Position numbers and translations under genes: made by a program. 64,000 nucleotides of DNA from Flavobacterium algicola (GTDB lineage Bacteria; Bacteroidota; Bacteroidia; Flavobacteriales; Flavobacteriaceae). The notes under the pieces were generated by a model. It was not told the origin of the DNA. It ran no database searches and saw only the letters and a list, made by a program, of their open reading frames with translations. The stretch spans positions 186,001-250,000 of the forward strand of contig NZ_JAJTUT010000002.1 in assembly GCF_022399565.1 (NCBI RefSeq), in the 5' to 3' direction. Of this stretch, positions 9,227 through 18,222 are shown piece after piece (the first letter of the stretch is position 1; every line of letters begins with the position of its first letter).

Positions 9227-11407
9227 ATGAAAAAACGATTAATCATATTGATGACACTAATTTTTGGATGTCTTATCAGCACAGGTCAAACAATAAAGAG
9301 TGCAAAAGCCGACTTTTATGTGTCTATAAAAGGATCTGACAAATGGACTGGAACCTTAAGCAGCCCTAATGCAAAGGGTACAGATGGTCCTTTTGCTACC
9401 TTAGAAAAAGCGAGAGATGCAGTACGTATTTATAAAAAAAATAAATCGAAAGATGTGGTTGTACTGATTCGTGATGGCGTTTACAAGTTGAATAAAACGG
9501 TCGTTTTTGGATTGGAAGATTCAGGTGAAGGGAAATCCACGGTGACGTACGCTGCTTACCCTAATGAGAAGCCAATATTTAGCTCTGGGAAAGCAATTAC
9601 AGGTTGGAAAAAAATAACGACAGATCTACCAGGTTTACCAAAGGAAGCGAAAGGGAATGTATATGTGGCTGATGTTGCGGATAAATTTTTGACTCTTTTT
9701 GATGACGAAGGAATGTTGCCACGTGCACAATCAAATGGAGTAATATTGAAAGAAGAAGGAAACGGAAAAAACAGAGTGGTTTTACCTGATGGAATGTTGA
9801 AAAACTGGTCAAATGTCACCGATGTCGAAATAAAAGTGAGGCCTCATCATGCTTGGATTGTAAACCTACTTCCGGTAGCTTCTATAGATGAAAAAACGAA
9901 CACGGCAACCACTTCAATAGAGGCAACTTACGCGATGAACAGGCTTCACTTTTTACCAGAAACAGAGAATTGCTGGGTAGAGAATGTGCTAGAAGCATTA
10001 GACAAAAAAGGAGAATGGGTTTTAAATACCAAAGAAGGCAAGGTATATCTTTGGCCTCGTAATGAGTCAACTGTACTAGCGCCCACTTTGTTTGAACTGT
10101 TACGTGTAGAAGGAAAAATAGACAAAGAAGGTGCTACAGATGTTCCTGTTCGTAATCTTAATTTTAAAGGACTTACTTTCAAACACGGAGAACGTTACAC
10201 GATAAAAAGTGATGATGCTGGTTTGCAACACGACTGGGATATGCAGGACAAAGACAATGCCTTAGTCCGTTTTCGTGGAGCTGAGAATTGTGTGATTGAC
10301 CAATGTCACTTTTTGGATAGTGGTAGTGGTGCTGTTCGCGTTGACTTATACGGAATGAAAAATACGATCTCGAACAATCATATTGAACATTTAGGTGGAG
10401 CTGGAATTGTGCTTTGCGGTTACGGTCCAGGTACTAAAGATGTGAATAGAAACAATACCGTTTATAATAACAACATTCATAATATTGGCGAAATTTATTG
10501 GCATTCTGCCGGGATCCTAGTGTGGCAAAGTGGCGAAAATCAAATTGCAAACAATTTAATCCACCACACCGATTATACTGCAATTATTCTGTCAGGTTGT
10601 ATGACTGATTTCTTTGCAAAAGGACCAAACGGACGTGAATTGACACGTACTATTCGTCGTGATGAAGTGCCAACATTTACGAAAGATGTAGAACTTGCAG
10701 ACGTTATGCCGTATTTGCACACCCACGATAATATTGTAGAATACAATGAAATGCACCATACAATGCAACGACTAGGAGATGGAAATTCTGTTTATATACG
10801 TGGAGCGGGTAGAGATAATATTATTCGTCGTAACTATATCCATGATATGGATTCCGATATGATAATGCAAGCCGCTATTCGTACAGATGGCGGACAAACA
10901 GGAACATTAATTGCTGAAAATCTTATTTACAACTGTACTTCTCAAGGAATTTTGACAAAATTGGATAATAGAGTAGAAAATAATATCGTAGCCAATATTA
11001 TTGCACCACCACGTGGCTATTATTTGTCCTTGCGTGAAGGGCCTTTGACAGGTGGAACTATAAAGCGAAATATTTTATACAGTACAATTGAAGTAGGAAA
11101 TTTTATGGATGAATTACCCGCAGGTAAAGAGGGCTCTTCTGAAGATAGGAGAGGACGTGTAATTGCTAGTGCCAAGGATGCGGATACCGATTATAATATC
11201 TATTTTTCAAAAGTAAATCCAAACATGGGTAAAGACCTTCTTGAGAAAAATCAAAAAGATGGAGTTGATAAGAATAGTAGAGCGGTAGACCCATTATTTG
11301 TAGATCCTGAAAAAGGTGACTTTAGATTGAAACCAGGTTCTTCTGCAATAGAAATGGGTATTGTTCCTCTAGACCTTTCAAAGGTTGGATTGAGATCCAT
11401 TAATTAA
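9227..11407 (+). CDS. Right-handed parallel beta-helix enzyme, probable GH141
   Basis: 726 aa with a Sec signal ending near 'CLISTGQT'. The N-terminus 'DFYVSIKGSDKWTGTL' followed by 'GPFATLEKARDAVR' is the typical opening of secreted beta-helix glycosidases such as GH141. Residues ~350-600 carry repeated PbH1 coils rich in N-x-I/V ('NTISNNHIEHLGGAGIVL', 'NQIANNLIHHTDYTAI', 'NIIRRNYIHDMDSDMI'). GH141 members include an alpha-L-fucosidase and a xylanase, which fits the surrounding GH29/GH95 genes. A polysaccharide lyase or GH120-like role is the main alternative. No catalytic residues are assigned. Confidence 0.7.
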   Translation: MKKRLIILMTLIFGCLISTGQTIKSAKADFYVSIKGSDKWTGTLSSPNAKGTDGPFATLEKARDAVRIYKKNKSKDVVVLIRDGVYKLNKTVVFGLEDSGEGKSTVTYAAYPNEKPIFSSGKAITGWKKITTDLPGLPKEAKGNVYVADVADKFLTLFDDEGMLPRAQSNGVILKEEGNGKNRVVLPDGMLKNWSNVTDVEIKVRPHHAWIVNLLPVASIDEKTNTATTSIEATYAMNRLHFLPETENCWVENVLEALDKKGEWVLNTKEGKVYLWPRNESTVLAPTLFELLRVEGKIDKEGATDVPVRNLNFKGLTFKHGERYTIKSDDAGLQHDWDMQDKDNALVRFRGAENCVIDQCHFLDSGSGAVRVDLYGMKNTISNNHIEHLGGAGIVLCGYGPGTKDVNRNNTVYNNNIHNIGEIYWHSAGILVWQSGENQIANNLIHHTDYTAIILSGCMTDFFAKGPNGRELTRTIRRDEVPTFTKDVELADVMPYLHTHDNIVEYNEMHHTMQRLGDGNSVYIRGAGRDNIIRRNYIHDMDSDMIMQAAIRTDGGQTGTLIAENLIYNCTSQGILTKLDNRVENNIVANIIAPPRGYYLSLREGPLTGGTIKRNILYSTIEVGNFMDELPAGKEGSSEDRRGRVIASAKDADTDYNIYFSKVNPNMGKDLLEKNQKDGVDKNSRAVDPLFVDPEKGDFRLKPGSSAIEMGIVPLDLSKVGLRSIN

Positions 11408-11523
11408 TAATTCTTTTATTCGTTAATTAATTTAATTACAAAACCCTAAATATGGTGTTATTACTCTTTACGATAAAAAAAGATGATAGCACCATGTTTA
11501 ATTTTAGTTTAAAAATTATAGCA

Positions 11524-13089
11524 ATGTTTATAAATAATAGAAAATTTTATTTTAGACTGCTCTTGATTACTGCAGTGACTTTAATTTCAACGTTATCTGC
11601 ATTTTCTCAAAAATCAGATTTAAATGTAAAAGGGAAGGTTAATCAAAAGGTAAAAGTCTTCGATTTAGAAAACAACGATGTAACAGCACTTATTGCTTCG
11701 AGTGGCGCATTGTCAGGAAATGTGCAACGAGATTCTAGAAGTGCCAATATCGTATACGATTTTGAGTCACCTCAGGATAAAGTAACCTGGACAGTTATTG
11801 CTCCAAAGGAAGATGATTATGTGGTAGGTGTGCTTTTTAGTAAGAGAGAACAAACTACGATTGAAATAAGTTCTAATAATTCGGTTCTGACAGCGCCATC
11901 CATGATTCCGACATGGGAGCATCGTCCTTATTTTTGGCGTCAAGAAATGCCAGGTGTTTTGCATCTTAAAAAAGGGGAGAATAAAGTTACCCTTCGTTTG
12001 CCAGATGCAAAACCAGCCAAGGCTACAGATAAGGAAGGCCCCCGATTTGGAAGCGGAGTGACGGAGAAATTTCATTTATTTTCCATAGAATTAGGAACTG
12101 CTGCCAAACGTAAAGGACAATTGGAACGTGCACAGGCAATGAAAGGGGATACCTCTTGGATGATTGATGGAAAATATGGTCTATTTGTGCATTGGTCAGC
12201 TATGAGTCAGGCATTTGTAGGGGATAAGCCTAGAGCGGAATGGTTTCAAAAGTCGGTAGCGATGTTCAATGTCAAAGTCTTTGCCGATGAAGTAGAAAAA
12301 ACTGGAGCTGCTTGGGTGATATTCACCGCGACCCATCAGGGATTCTATTGGCCAGGGCCAAATGCTGCTATTGATAAAATAGCACCGGGACGTACCACAA
12401 AACGAGATTTATTAGGCGAAATAATTAATGAACTAGATAAACGAGGTATTCGTACCATGTTTTATTTGCATACTGGTTATAATGGATACGATCCTAAAGA
12501 ATGGCGTGAAGCAGTTGGAGCAAATGATCCAGATACTAAACGCTTTAGTGATAACATTGAGGGAATTTTACGTGAATGTAGCTTGCGCTACGGAAAGAAA
12601 TTGATGGGCTTTGGTTATATTGACGGAGCATTGTCATGGGATTATCCACTTAATCCTTCTTGGGAAGGCTGGGCTAAGGCGATTAAAGCAGGTAACACCA
12701 AAGCGGTTGTAGGATTCAGTTCCAATCGAGGAACTGGCGTTTCACCGTTTAGCGATTTAGCAGTAACCGACAGTGCCAGTGATATTGGTCAAGTCGATGC
12801 ACAACTTATTGGTCTGGGTAAGCAATTGGGTGATGTAACTAATGCTTGGTGGTTTCTTATGGACAAGGAAGGCTGGCTACCAAACAAACAGATGAATGGG
12901 CATTTTGGAGAAGGTCCAGTTCATTCCACCCAAGAGTATGTAGATTTTTTCAATAATATGGAAGCTTCAAAAATTCCGGTTACAATTAATATCATTATGA
13001 CTGGAGATGTCACCGACGAACACCCGCTTTTCAATCCCAAATGTACGGCTGTTATGGAAGAGGTTCGAAAAGCTATTCGAGGTAAATAA
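11524..13089 (+). CDS. Divergent GH29-like alpha-L-fucosidase family protein with N-terminal domain
   Basis: 521 aa from ATG 11524, which gives a clean signal (ends 'LSAFSQ'); the frame is open upstream to ATG 11452. An N-terminal beta-rich domain (~res. 30-190) precedes a TIM-barrel part starting 'MIDGKYGLFVHWSAMSQ', like GH29 'KFGxFxHWG'. Further landmarks are 'IFTATHQGFYWPGP' in place of the GH29 HHDGF segment and 'FGYIDGALSWDYP', where the Asp is the likely nucleophile position. Unlike GH29, the accessory domain is in front, not behind. Specificity may therefore differ from simple fucosidases. It follows the beta-helix enzyme in the same transcription direction. Confidence 0.65.
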   Translation: MFINNRKFYFRLLLITAVTLISTLSAFSQKSDLNVKGKVNQKVKVFDLENNDVTALIASSGALSGNVQRDSRSANIVYDFESPQDKVTWTVIAPKEDDYVVGVLFSKREQTTIEISSNNSVLTAPSMIPTWEHRPYFWRQEMPGVLHLKKGENKVTLRLPDAKPAKATDKEGPRFGSGVTEKFHLFSIELGTAAKRKGQLERAQAMKGDTSWMIDGKYGLFVHWSAMSQAFVGDKPRAEWFQKSVAMFNVKVFADEVEKTGAAWVIFTATHQGFYWPGPNAAIDKIAPGRTTKRDLLGEIINELDKRGIRTMFYLHTGYNGYDPKEWREAVGANDPDTKRFSDNIEGILRECSLRYGKKLMGFGYIDGALSWDYPLNPSWEGWAKAIKAGNTKAVVGFSSNRGTGVSPFSDLAVTDSASDIGQVDAQLIGLGKQLGDVTNAWWFLMDKEGWLPNKQMNGHFGEGPVHSTQEYVDFFNNMEASKIPVTINIIMTGDVTDEHPLFNPKCTAVMEEVRKAIRGK

Positions 13090-13185
13090 GAGATTATTCA
13101 AGTCAATAAAAAAAGGATGAACCTTTGAAACTTAAATAAAAAGTTCTTTTTATAATAAGGAAATATCATTAGATAAGTTTCAATT

Positions 13186-13193
13186 TAATTTTG
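13186..13193 (+). promoter_or_regulatory. Bacteroidota -7 box (TAATTTTG) before sulfatase
   Basis: Exact match to the TAnnTTTG element, 68 bp before the ATG of the sulfatase at 13262, inside the 172-bp gap after 13089. No clear TTTG -33 element sits 19 bp upstream. It suggests a separate transcript starts near 13200, immediately before the 24-bp palindrome. Confidence 0.45.
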
Positions 13194-13206
13194 ATAAATG
13201 ATAAAG

Positions 13207-13230
13207 TAAGACAATAATATTATTGTCTTA
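13207..13230. promoter_or_regulatory. 24-bp perfect palindrome, possible operator or 5'-UTR hairpin
   Basis: TAAGACAATAAT followed directly by its reverse complement. It lies just downstream of the predicted start site for the sulfatase at 13262 and 32 bp before the ATG. It is followed by A residues, not T, so it is not a standard terminator for the plus-strand gene upstream. Binding of a regulator is an inference. Confidence 0.45.
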
Positions 13231-13261
13231 AAAAAGATAAATTGAATAAAAGAAAAATATC

Positions 13262-14638
13262 ATGAAAATTATAAAATTAATTAGCTTCTGTTTAATTGTA
13301 ATAGCATCTTCGCAAGCTTGTCAAAGTCAAGCTAATGCAGTAAAAAACAGCAAAAAAGCCATTATAAATAAACAACCCAACATCATATTTATTTTTGCTG
13401 ATGATTGGGGATATGGGGATTTGGGAATTCACGGAAGTACGTTTCTCAAAACTCCTAATTTAGATAAAATGGCTGCAGAAGGTATTGATTTTCAAAATTT
13501 TTCGGTGGTTAATCCAGTTTGTTCCCCAAGTAGGGTTGGGGTAATAACAGGGCAATATCCATCTCGACAAAGTGTACACGGCCATTTTGCAACTGTAGAA
13601 TCTCATATTGATCGCAACATGCCAGATTGGTTGGATCCCAAAGCACCTATGTTGCCACGTATGCTAAAAGAGGCAGGATATGCTACAGCACATTTTGGCA
13701 AATGGCATCTTACCAATACAGATGTACAAGATGCGCCTTCTCCATTGGAATATGGTTATGATGAATATGCTGCTTTTAACATTGCCGGTAGATTGCATCA
13801 AATGTCAGCAGATTCTACCATTTATAAATCGATAGATTTTATAAAACGTCATAAAAACAAACCTTTTTTTATAAATGCGTGGATTCATGCCGTACATACT
13901 CCGTTTTATCCCAAAGATAAATACTTGAAGCAATTTGATCATTTAAATGAGCAACAACAAGTCTATGCTTCTGTGGTTGCCGAATACGATGATCGAATAG
14001 GATTATTGTTTGCAACATTAAAGGAACTGGGTTTAGATGAAAATACATTAGTAGTGTTTTCATCAGACAATGGACCGGAAATAACAGGGACTCTTAAAAA
14101 ATTAAACGATAATTCAACTGGGCCAGGCTTGGGTACATATTATTCTGTTGGTGAAACAAAAGGGCTCCATGGGCGCAAACGCTCTTTGTTCGCTGGTGGA
14201 GTACGCATTCCGTTTATTGTGCGATGGCCAAGTTCTGTACCAAAAGGAGTAGTGAATAAAACTACCGAATTGGCGGCTACCGATTTGCTGCCCACTTTTT
14301 GTGAATTAGCTGGGGCAAAATACCCTAAGGGATACGAGCCAGACGGAGAAAGTATTGTGACTGCTATAAAGGGAGGGGATTACACCCGACAAAGACCTAT
14401 TTATTGGGATTGGCGTTTTTCAAATGATACCCTCTATTTTTGGCCAAGTGCGGCTATTGAGGAAAGTAAATGGAAACTGATAACCAATAAAAAAATGAAT
14501 CGTACCGAGTTATTTGATATTAGCACCGATTGGGCGGAACAAAAAGACGTTGCTGCGGCTCATCCTGAGATCGTAAAGTCCTTGGTTGCAAAAATCGAAG
14601 CGTTTCAAAAGTCTTTACCCAAAAGTGCCGCCAGCTAA
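13262..14638 (+). CDS. Sulfatase (S1 family), lipoprotein
   Basis: 458 aa with a lipoprotein signal (ASSQAC, Cys20). Motifs: 'FIFADDWGYGDLG' (metal site), CSPSR (Cys87), 'HFGKWHL' and 'FSSDNGPE'. It is the shortest complete sulfatase here and the paralogue of the truncated one at the window start. It has its own promoter-like element and palindrome upstream and is followed by a 949-bp gap, so it seems to be a monocistronic unit between two operons. Confidence 0.93.
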   Translation: MKIIKLISFCLIVIASSQACQSQANAVKNSKKAIINKQPNIIFIFADDWGYGDLGIHGSTFLKTPNLDKMAAEGIDFQNFSVVNPVCSPSRVGVITGQYPSRQSVHGHFATVESHIDRNMPDWLDPKAPMLPRMLKEAGYATAHFGKWHLTNTDVQDAPSPLEYGYDEYAAFNIAGRLHQMSADSTIYKSIDFIKRHKNKPFFINAWIHAVHTPFYPKDKYLKQFDHLNEQQQVYASVVAEYDDRIGLLFATLKELGLDENTLVVFSSDNGPEITGTLKKLNDNSTGPGLGTYYSVGETKGLHGRKRSLFAGGVRIPFIVRWPSSVPKGVVNKTTELAATDLLPTFCELAGAKYPKGYEPDGESIVTAIKGGDYTRQRPIYWDWRFSNDTLYFWPSAAIEESKWKLITNKKMNRTELFDISTDWAEQKDVAAAHPEIVKSLVAKIEAFQKSLPKSAAS

Positions 14639-15415
14639 CACTTTTTCTAAAGAGAGACAAACATTACAATCAAAATAGAAAAGTGAATACTTCAAATTAT
14701 ATTTTCCATTGCCCTCATCGTAGTATTTAGATATTATGGGAATATAAAATTCCTCTGTTTTTATTGACAATAATTTAATAGTTAGTGCTTGAATTCATTA
14801 GTTCGTTTTCAATTGAAAATAAGGTGAAAAATGCTTTTAAACCTTCTATCCAATTTTTGACTAAATAATAAATAGTAGTCAAAGTTTTTAGTTATTAAAC
14901 TGAAATATTTATATAACGATAACGATAATTATAGGTTTTTTAATTGTTCTTATTTTGTAGATAATAAAATCAAGTTAAAGGAGTACTAATTGGGATTTAT
15001 AAAAAATGGAGTTGATACTAGCTAATTCTATGGCGTTTAAAAAGGGTAAAGTGTTAATCAAATGGAGAAGAATACATTTTGACGATAAATTAATCGCTTG
15101 CTAAAGTATCAATCAATAAACAATTTAATATTTCATTTATAAATTATCTATTTTATATCTAACTAAGGTAGTTATTCGTCGATTTTTTTAGAGTAAAACT
15201 TTACTAATAGGTAGTTTTATTAAATAAAAGTAAAATAGGAAATCTATTTGAAAAAAAAAGAGCACTAAATGATGCACCTTTTTAAAAATATAAAAGGATT
15301 ATAATGCAGTAATGTTTCAATGTATTAAGAAGGAACGGGTGCTGGTATGCGGCGTAGAGGTTTGCTTGATTGTAAATTAATGGGCATTGTTGGGAAACAG
15401 ATGTTTAATTCTAAT
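14639..15415. other. Long intergenic region, no intact gene
   Basis: About 780 bp of AT-rich sequence between the sulfatase at 13262 and the GH116 gene, leading into the sulfatase relic. No ORF worth calling is present. A short direct repeat ATAACG-ATAACG lies near 14915-14930. The part from ~15330 may be more decayed coding sequence upstream of the recognisable relic, but I cannot align it confidently. Confidence 0.5.
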
Positions 15416-15524
15416 AAAGGATATAAAAACGTACTGCCTTCATTTGTACTGCTGATTTTTTGCCACTTATGCCGAATTAAGGGCTTATAAAATTAAAGAT
15501 GCAGAAGCAGAAAAATTTCGCTGA
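15416..15524 (+). pseudogene. Relic of a sulfatase gene (C-terminal half fragment)
   Basis: Read with one frameshift in the T-run at ~15456, this segment gives KG.K...CTADF, then ATYAELRAYKIKDAEAEKF before a TGA. That matches the CTADF-ATCADL-YKLKDNEAED stretch of the sulfatase at 6063-7652 (bases ~7150-7265) and the equivalent region of 27318-28922. There is no start, no catalytic Cys region and no rest of the C-terminus. It is the remains of a further sulfatase lost between the two operons. The boundaries are those of the alignable part only. Confidence 0.6.
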
Positions 15525-15620
15525 TTGTTAAAAGTGAAGTATAATATCAATTAAATAATCAGAATTCTTATAAAAATTACAGGAAGAATGGTGCTATTGG
15601 AAATAAAATCTAATAATGAA

Positions 15621-18212
15621 ATGAAAGAAAATTGGATAAAATCTAAGGTAATTATAATAAGTTTAGCTTATTTGATTATGGGTATGACAAACAGCTACGG
15701 TCAACAAAGTAATTGGCCCACGCTTAAAACTTATGAAAAAGATTTTTTACAACGAATAGCTATGCCAATTGGCGGAATAGGGACTGGAACAATTTCTCTT
15801 AAAGGAAATGGAGCACTGCAAGACTGGGAAATAATGAGCAGTCCGGCAAAAGGCTTTAACCCCTGGTTGCTTAAAGGCCCACCAGTAAATAGAGCGCCCT
15901 TTTTTGCCATATACATCAAAGAAGAGAACAAAAGAGGCCAGGCCATTTTGTTAGAAGGACCTCCAACAGCTTTAGATTACGAAGGAGACATGGGAGCAAA
16001 GGGCACCAACCATGGTTTTCCTCGTTTTGAGGAAGCAGTTTTCAAAACCGCTTACCCGTTCGGACAAGTGCAATTAAAAGACAACTCATTACCTATAGAG
16101 GTAAGTATGGGCGCTTTTAATCCGCTTATTCCGGGAGATGTAGATGATAGCAGCATTCCTATGGCAGTACTTATTTACTCTGTAAAAAACACTTCGAATA
16201 AACCTATAACAATAGCTATTGCTGGAACTATTGAGAATTTTATTGGCTTTGATGGTAGCAAAGGTAAAGCGATAAAAAACGTCAATTCGATAAAAGAAAT
16301 AAATGGCATCAGAGGTATTAACTATACATCAAATGGGGTTAATAAAGATAGTGAACAATGGGGAACTTTTAGTTTAGCAACTATAAGTGAAGGTCAAATG
16401 TCGTATCGTACCAACTGGACAGAAACAAAATGGGGAGATACTACCCTTGACTTTTGGGATGATTTTACAGATGATGGTTTGTTGGAAGACAGAAAATCAT
16501 TGGGTGAAGACGCTCCAATGGGATCAGTTGCTGTAAAAACCACCTTGAAATCTGGTGAGCAAAAAGACATAAAATTTTTAATAACCTGGGCTTTTCCGAA
16601 CCGATCTGCATGGAGGAATACAAAGGCGAATGTTGGGAATTATTATGCTACAAAATATATAGATTCTTGGGACGTATTAGAACAAACAGTGCCAAAACTC
16701 GCGGTTTTAGAAAATAAAACGGTAGAATTTGTAAATACAGTCATCAAAAGTGATTTTCCTACTATCGTAAAAGAAGCTGCTTTATTCAACCTTGCCCATT
16801 TGCGTACGCAACTTGCATTTAGAACTAAAGAAGGATATATGTTGGGTTGGGAAGGAACAAGCTCGAACGCAGGCCGTGGTATTGGCTCTTGTACCCATGT
16901 TTGGAATTACGATCAAACCACTCCATTTCTGTTTGGAGAATTGGCCAAAACTATGCGTGATACCGAATTTGGTTTTGCTACAGATGAAAATGGATTGATG
17001 AGTTTTAGAATCGATTTACCACTGAAGACAGATGCTCAAAAATGGGGAGCAGCCGCCGCCGATGGTCAAATGGGATCGATCATGAAATTTTACCGCGAAT
17101 GGAAACTTTCTGGTGATGATGAATTTTTAAAATCACATTGGCCAAAGGTAAAAAAAGCATTAGAGTTTGCTTGGATAAAAGGAGGTTGGGATGCCAATAA
17201 AGATGGTGTAATGGAAGGAGCGCAACACAATACCATGGATGTAGAGTATTTTGGACCAAACCCGCAAATGGGCTTTTGGTATTTGGGAGCCTTAAGAGCC
17301 ACTGAGGAAATGGCAAAATATTTAGGTGAAAAGAGTTTTGCAAAAACCTGCCGTTCACTTTATAAAAATGGATCTTCTTATCTGGATGAAAAACTCTTCA
17401 ACGGAGAATATTATGAGCAGGAAATCGTACCTCCAATGCTAGCAGAAAACGTAGCCAACGGATTAATAAAGGGTTTGGGAGCCAAAGACCTTACAAGTCC
17501 AGATTATCAACTAGGAAAAGGAGTGTTAGTAGACCAGTTGGTAGGACAGGTGATGGCGCATATTCTTGATTTGGGCTATTTGGCTAATAAAGAAAACATG
17601 ACAAAAACCAACAATGCCATCATCAAATACAACCATTTAGACAGTATGTTGAAACATCCCAACTTTATGCGTTCTTATGCACTCGGTGATGAAGCGGCTT
17701 TGGTTATGGCAGGCTATCCAGGTGAGCGACCTAAAAAACCTTTTCCTTATTTTACAGAGGTAATGACGGGATTTGAATATACTGCCGCAGTAGGTATGCT
17801 ATACGAAAATCAATTTGATATGGGTTTTAATACCATGCAAGATGTGAGAGATAGGTATGATGGAAAAAAGAGAAATCCTTACAATGAAGCCGAATTTGGG
17901 AATCACTACGCTCGTAGTATGATGGCTTGGGGTGGTATTTTGGCAATTACAGGTTTTAATTATTCGGCAGTAGACCATAGCATGAAATTTAACGCAAAAA
18001 ACGGAAATTATTTCTGGTCTAATGGCTATCAATATGGCTCAGTAACCATTTGTGGTACAGAGAACGAAAAGAATGTTTCGGTTAAAGTGATCAACGGTAC
18101 TTTTAATTTGAATTCATTTAGCTTACACGATTTTGGAAAAGTGGAGTTTAAAAAAGGAAAGTTATTTGAACAAGGGAAAATTTTCAGTTTTAATGTTAAA
18201 AAATCAAAATAA
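15621..18212 (+). CDS. GH116 family glycosidase (beta-glucosidase/glucosylceramidase-like)
   Basis: 863 aa from ATG 15621, which gives a signal peptide ending 'TNSYGQ'; ATG 15588 is in frame but adds a charged extension. The N-terminal GBA2-type domain begins 'PIGGIGTGTISLKGNGALQDW'. The catalytic (alpha/alpha) barrel (former DUF608) contains 'HVWNYDQTTPFLF' and 'MEGAQHNTMDVEYFGPN', whose Asp lies at the expected acid/base position. Characterised GH116 enzymes act on beta-glucosides, beta-xylosides or glucosylceramide; here a beta-linked side sugar of the glycan is more likely. It is first in an operon with a sulfatase 10 bp downstream. Confidence 0.87.
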   Translation: MKENWIKSKVIIISLAYLIMGMTNSYGQQSNWPTLKTYEKDFLQRIAMPIGGIGTGTISLKGNGALQDWEIMSSPAKGFNPWLLKGPPVNRAPFFAIYIKEENKRGQAILLEGPPTALDYEGDMGAKGTNHGFPRFEEAVFKTAYPFGQVQLKDNSLPIEVSMGAFNPLIPGDVDDSSIPMAVLIYSVKNTSNKPITIAIAGTIENFIGFDGSKGKAIKNVNSIKEINGIRGINYTSNGVNKDSEQWGTFSLATISEGQMSYRTNWTETKWGDTTLDFWDDFTDDGLLEDRKSLGEDAPMGSVAVKTTLKSGEQKDIKFLITWAFPNRSAWRNTKANVGNYYATKYIDSWDVLEQTVPKLAVLENKTVEFVNTVIKSDFPTIVKEAALFNLAHLRTQLAFRTKEGYMLGWEGTSSNAGRGIGSCTHVWNYDQTTPFLFGELAKTMRDTEFGFATDENGLMSFRIDLPLKTDAQKWGAAAADGQMGSIMKFYREWKLSGDDEFLKSHWPKVKKALEFAWIKGGWDANKDGVMEGAQHNTMDVEYFGPNPQMGFWYLGALRATEEMAKYLGEKSFAKTCRSLYKNGSSYLDEKLFNGEYYEQEIVPPMLAENVANGLIKGLGAKDLTSPDYQLGKGVLVDQLVGQVMAHILDLGYLANKENMTKTNNAIIKYNHLDSMLKHPNFMRSYALGDEAALVMAGYPGERPKKPFPYFTEVMTGFEYTAAVGMLYENQFDMGFNTMQDVRDRYDGKKRNPYNEAEFGNHYARSMMAWGGILAITGFNYSAVDHSMKFNAKNGNYFWSNGYQYGSVTICGTENEKNVSVKVINGTFNLNSFSLHDFGKVEFKKGKLFEQGKIFSFNVKKSK

Positions 18213-18222
18213 TAGGTAGAGT

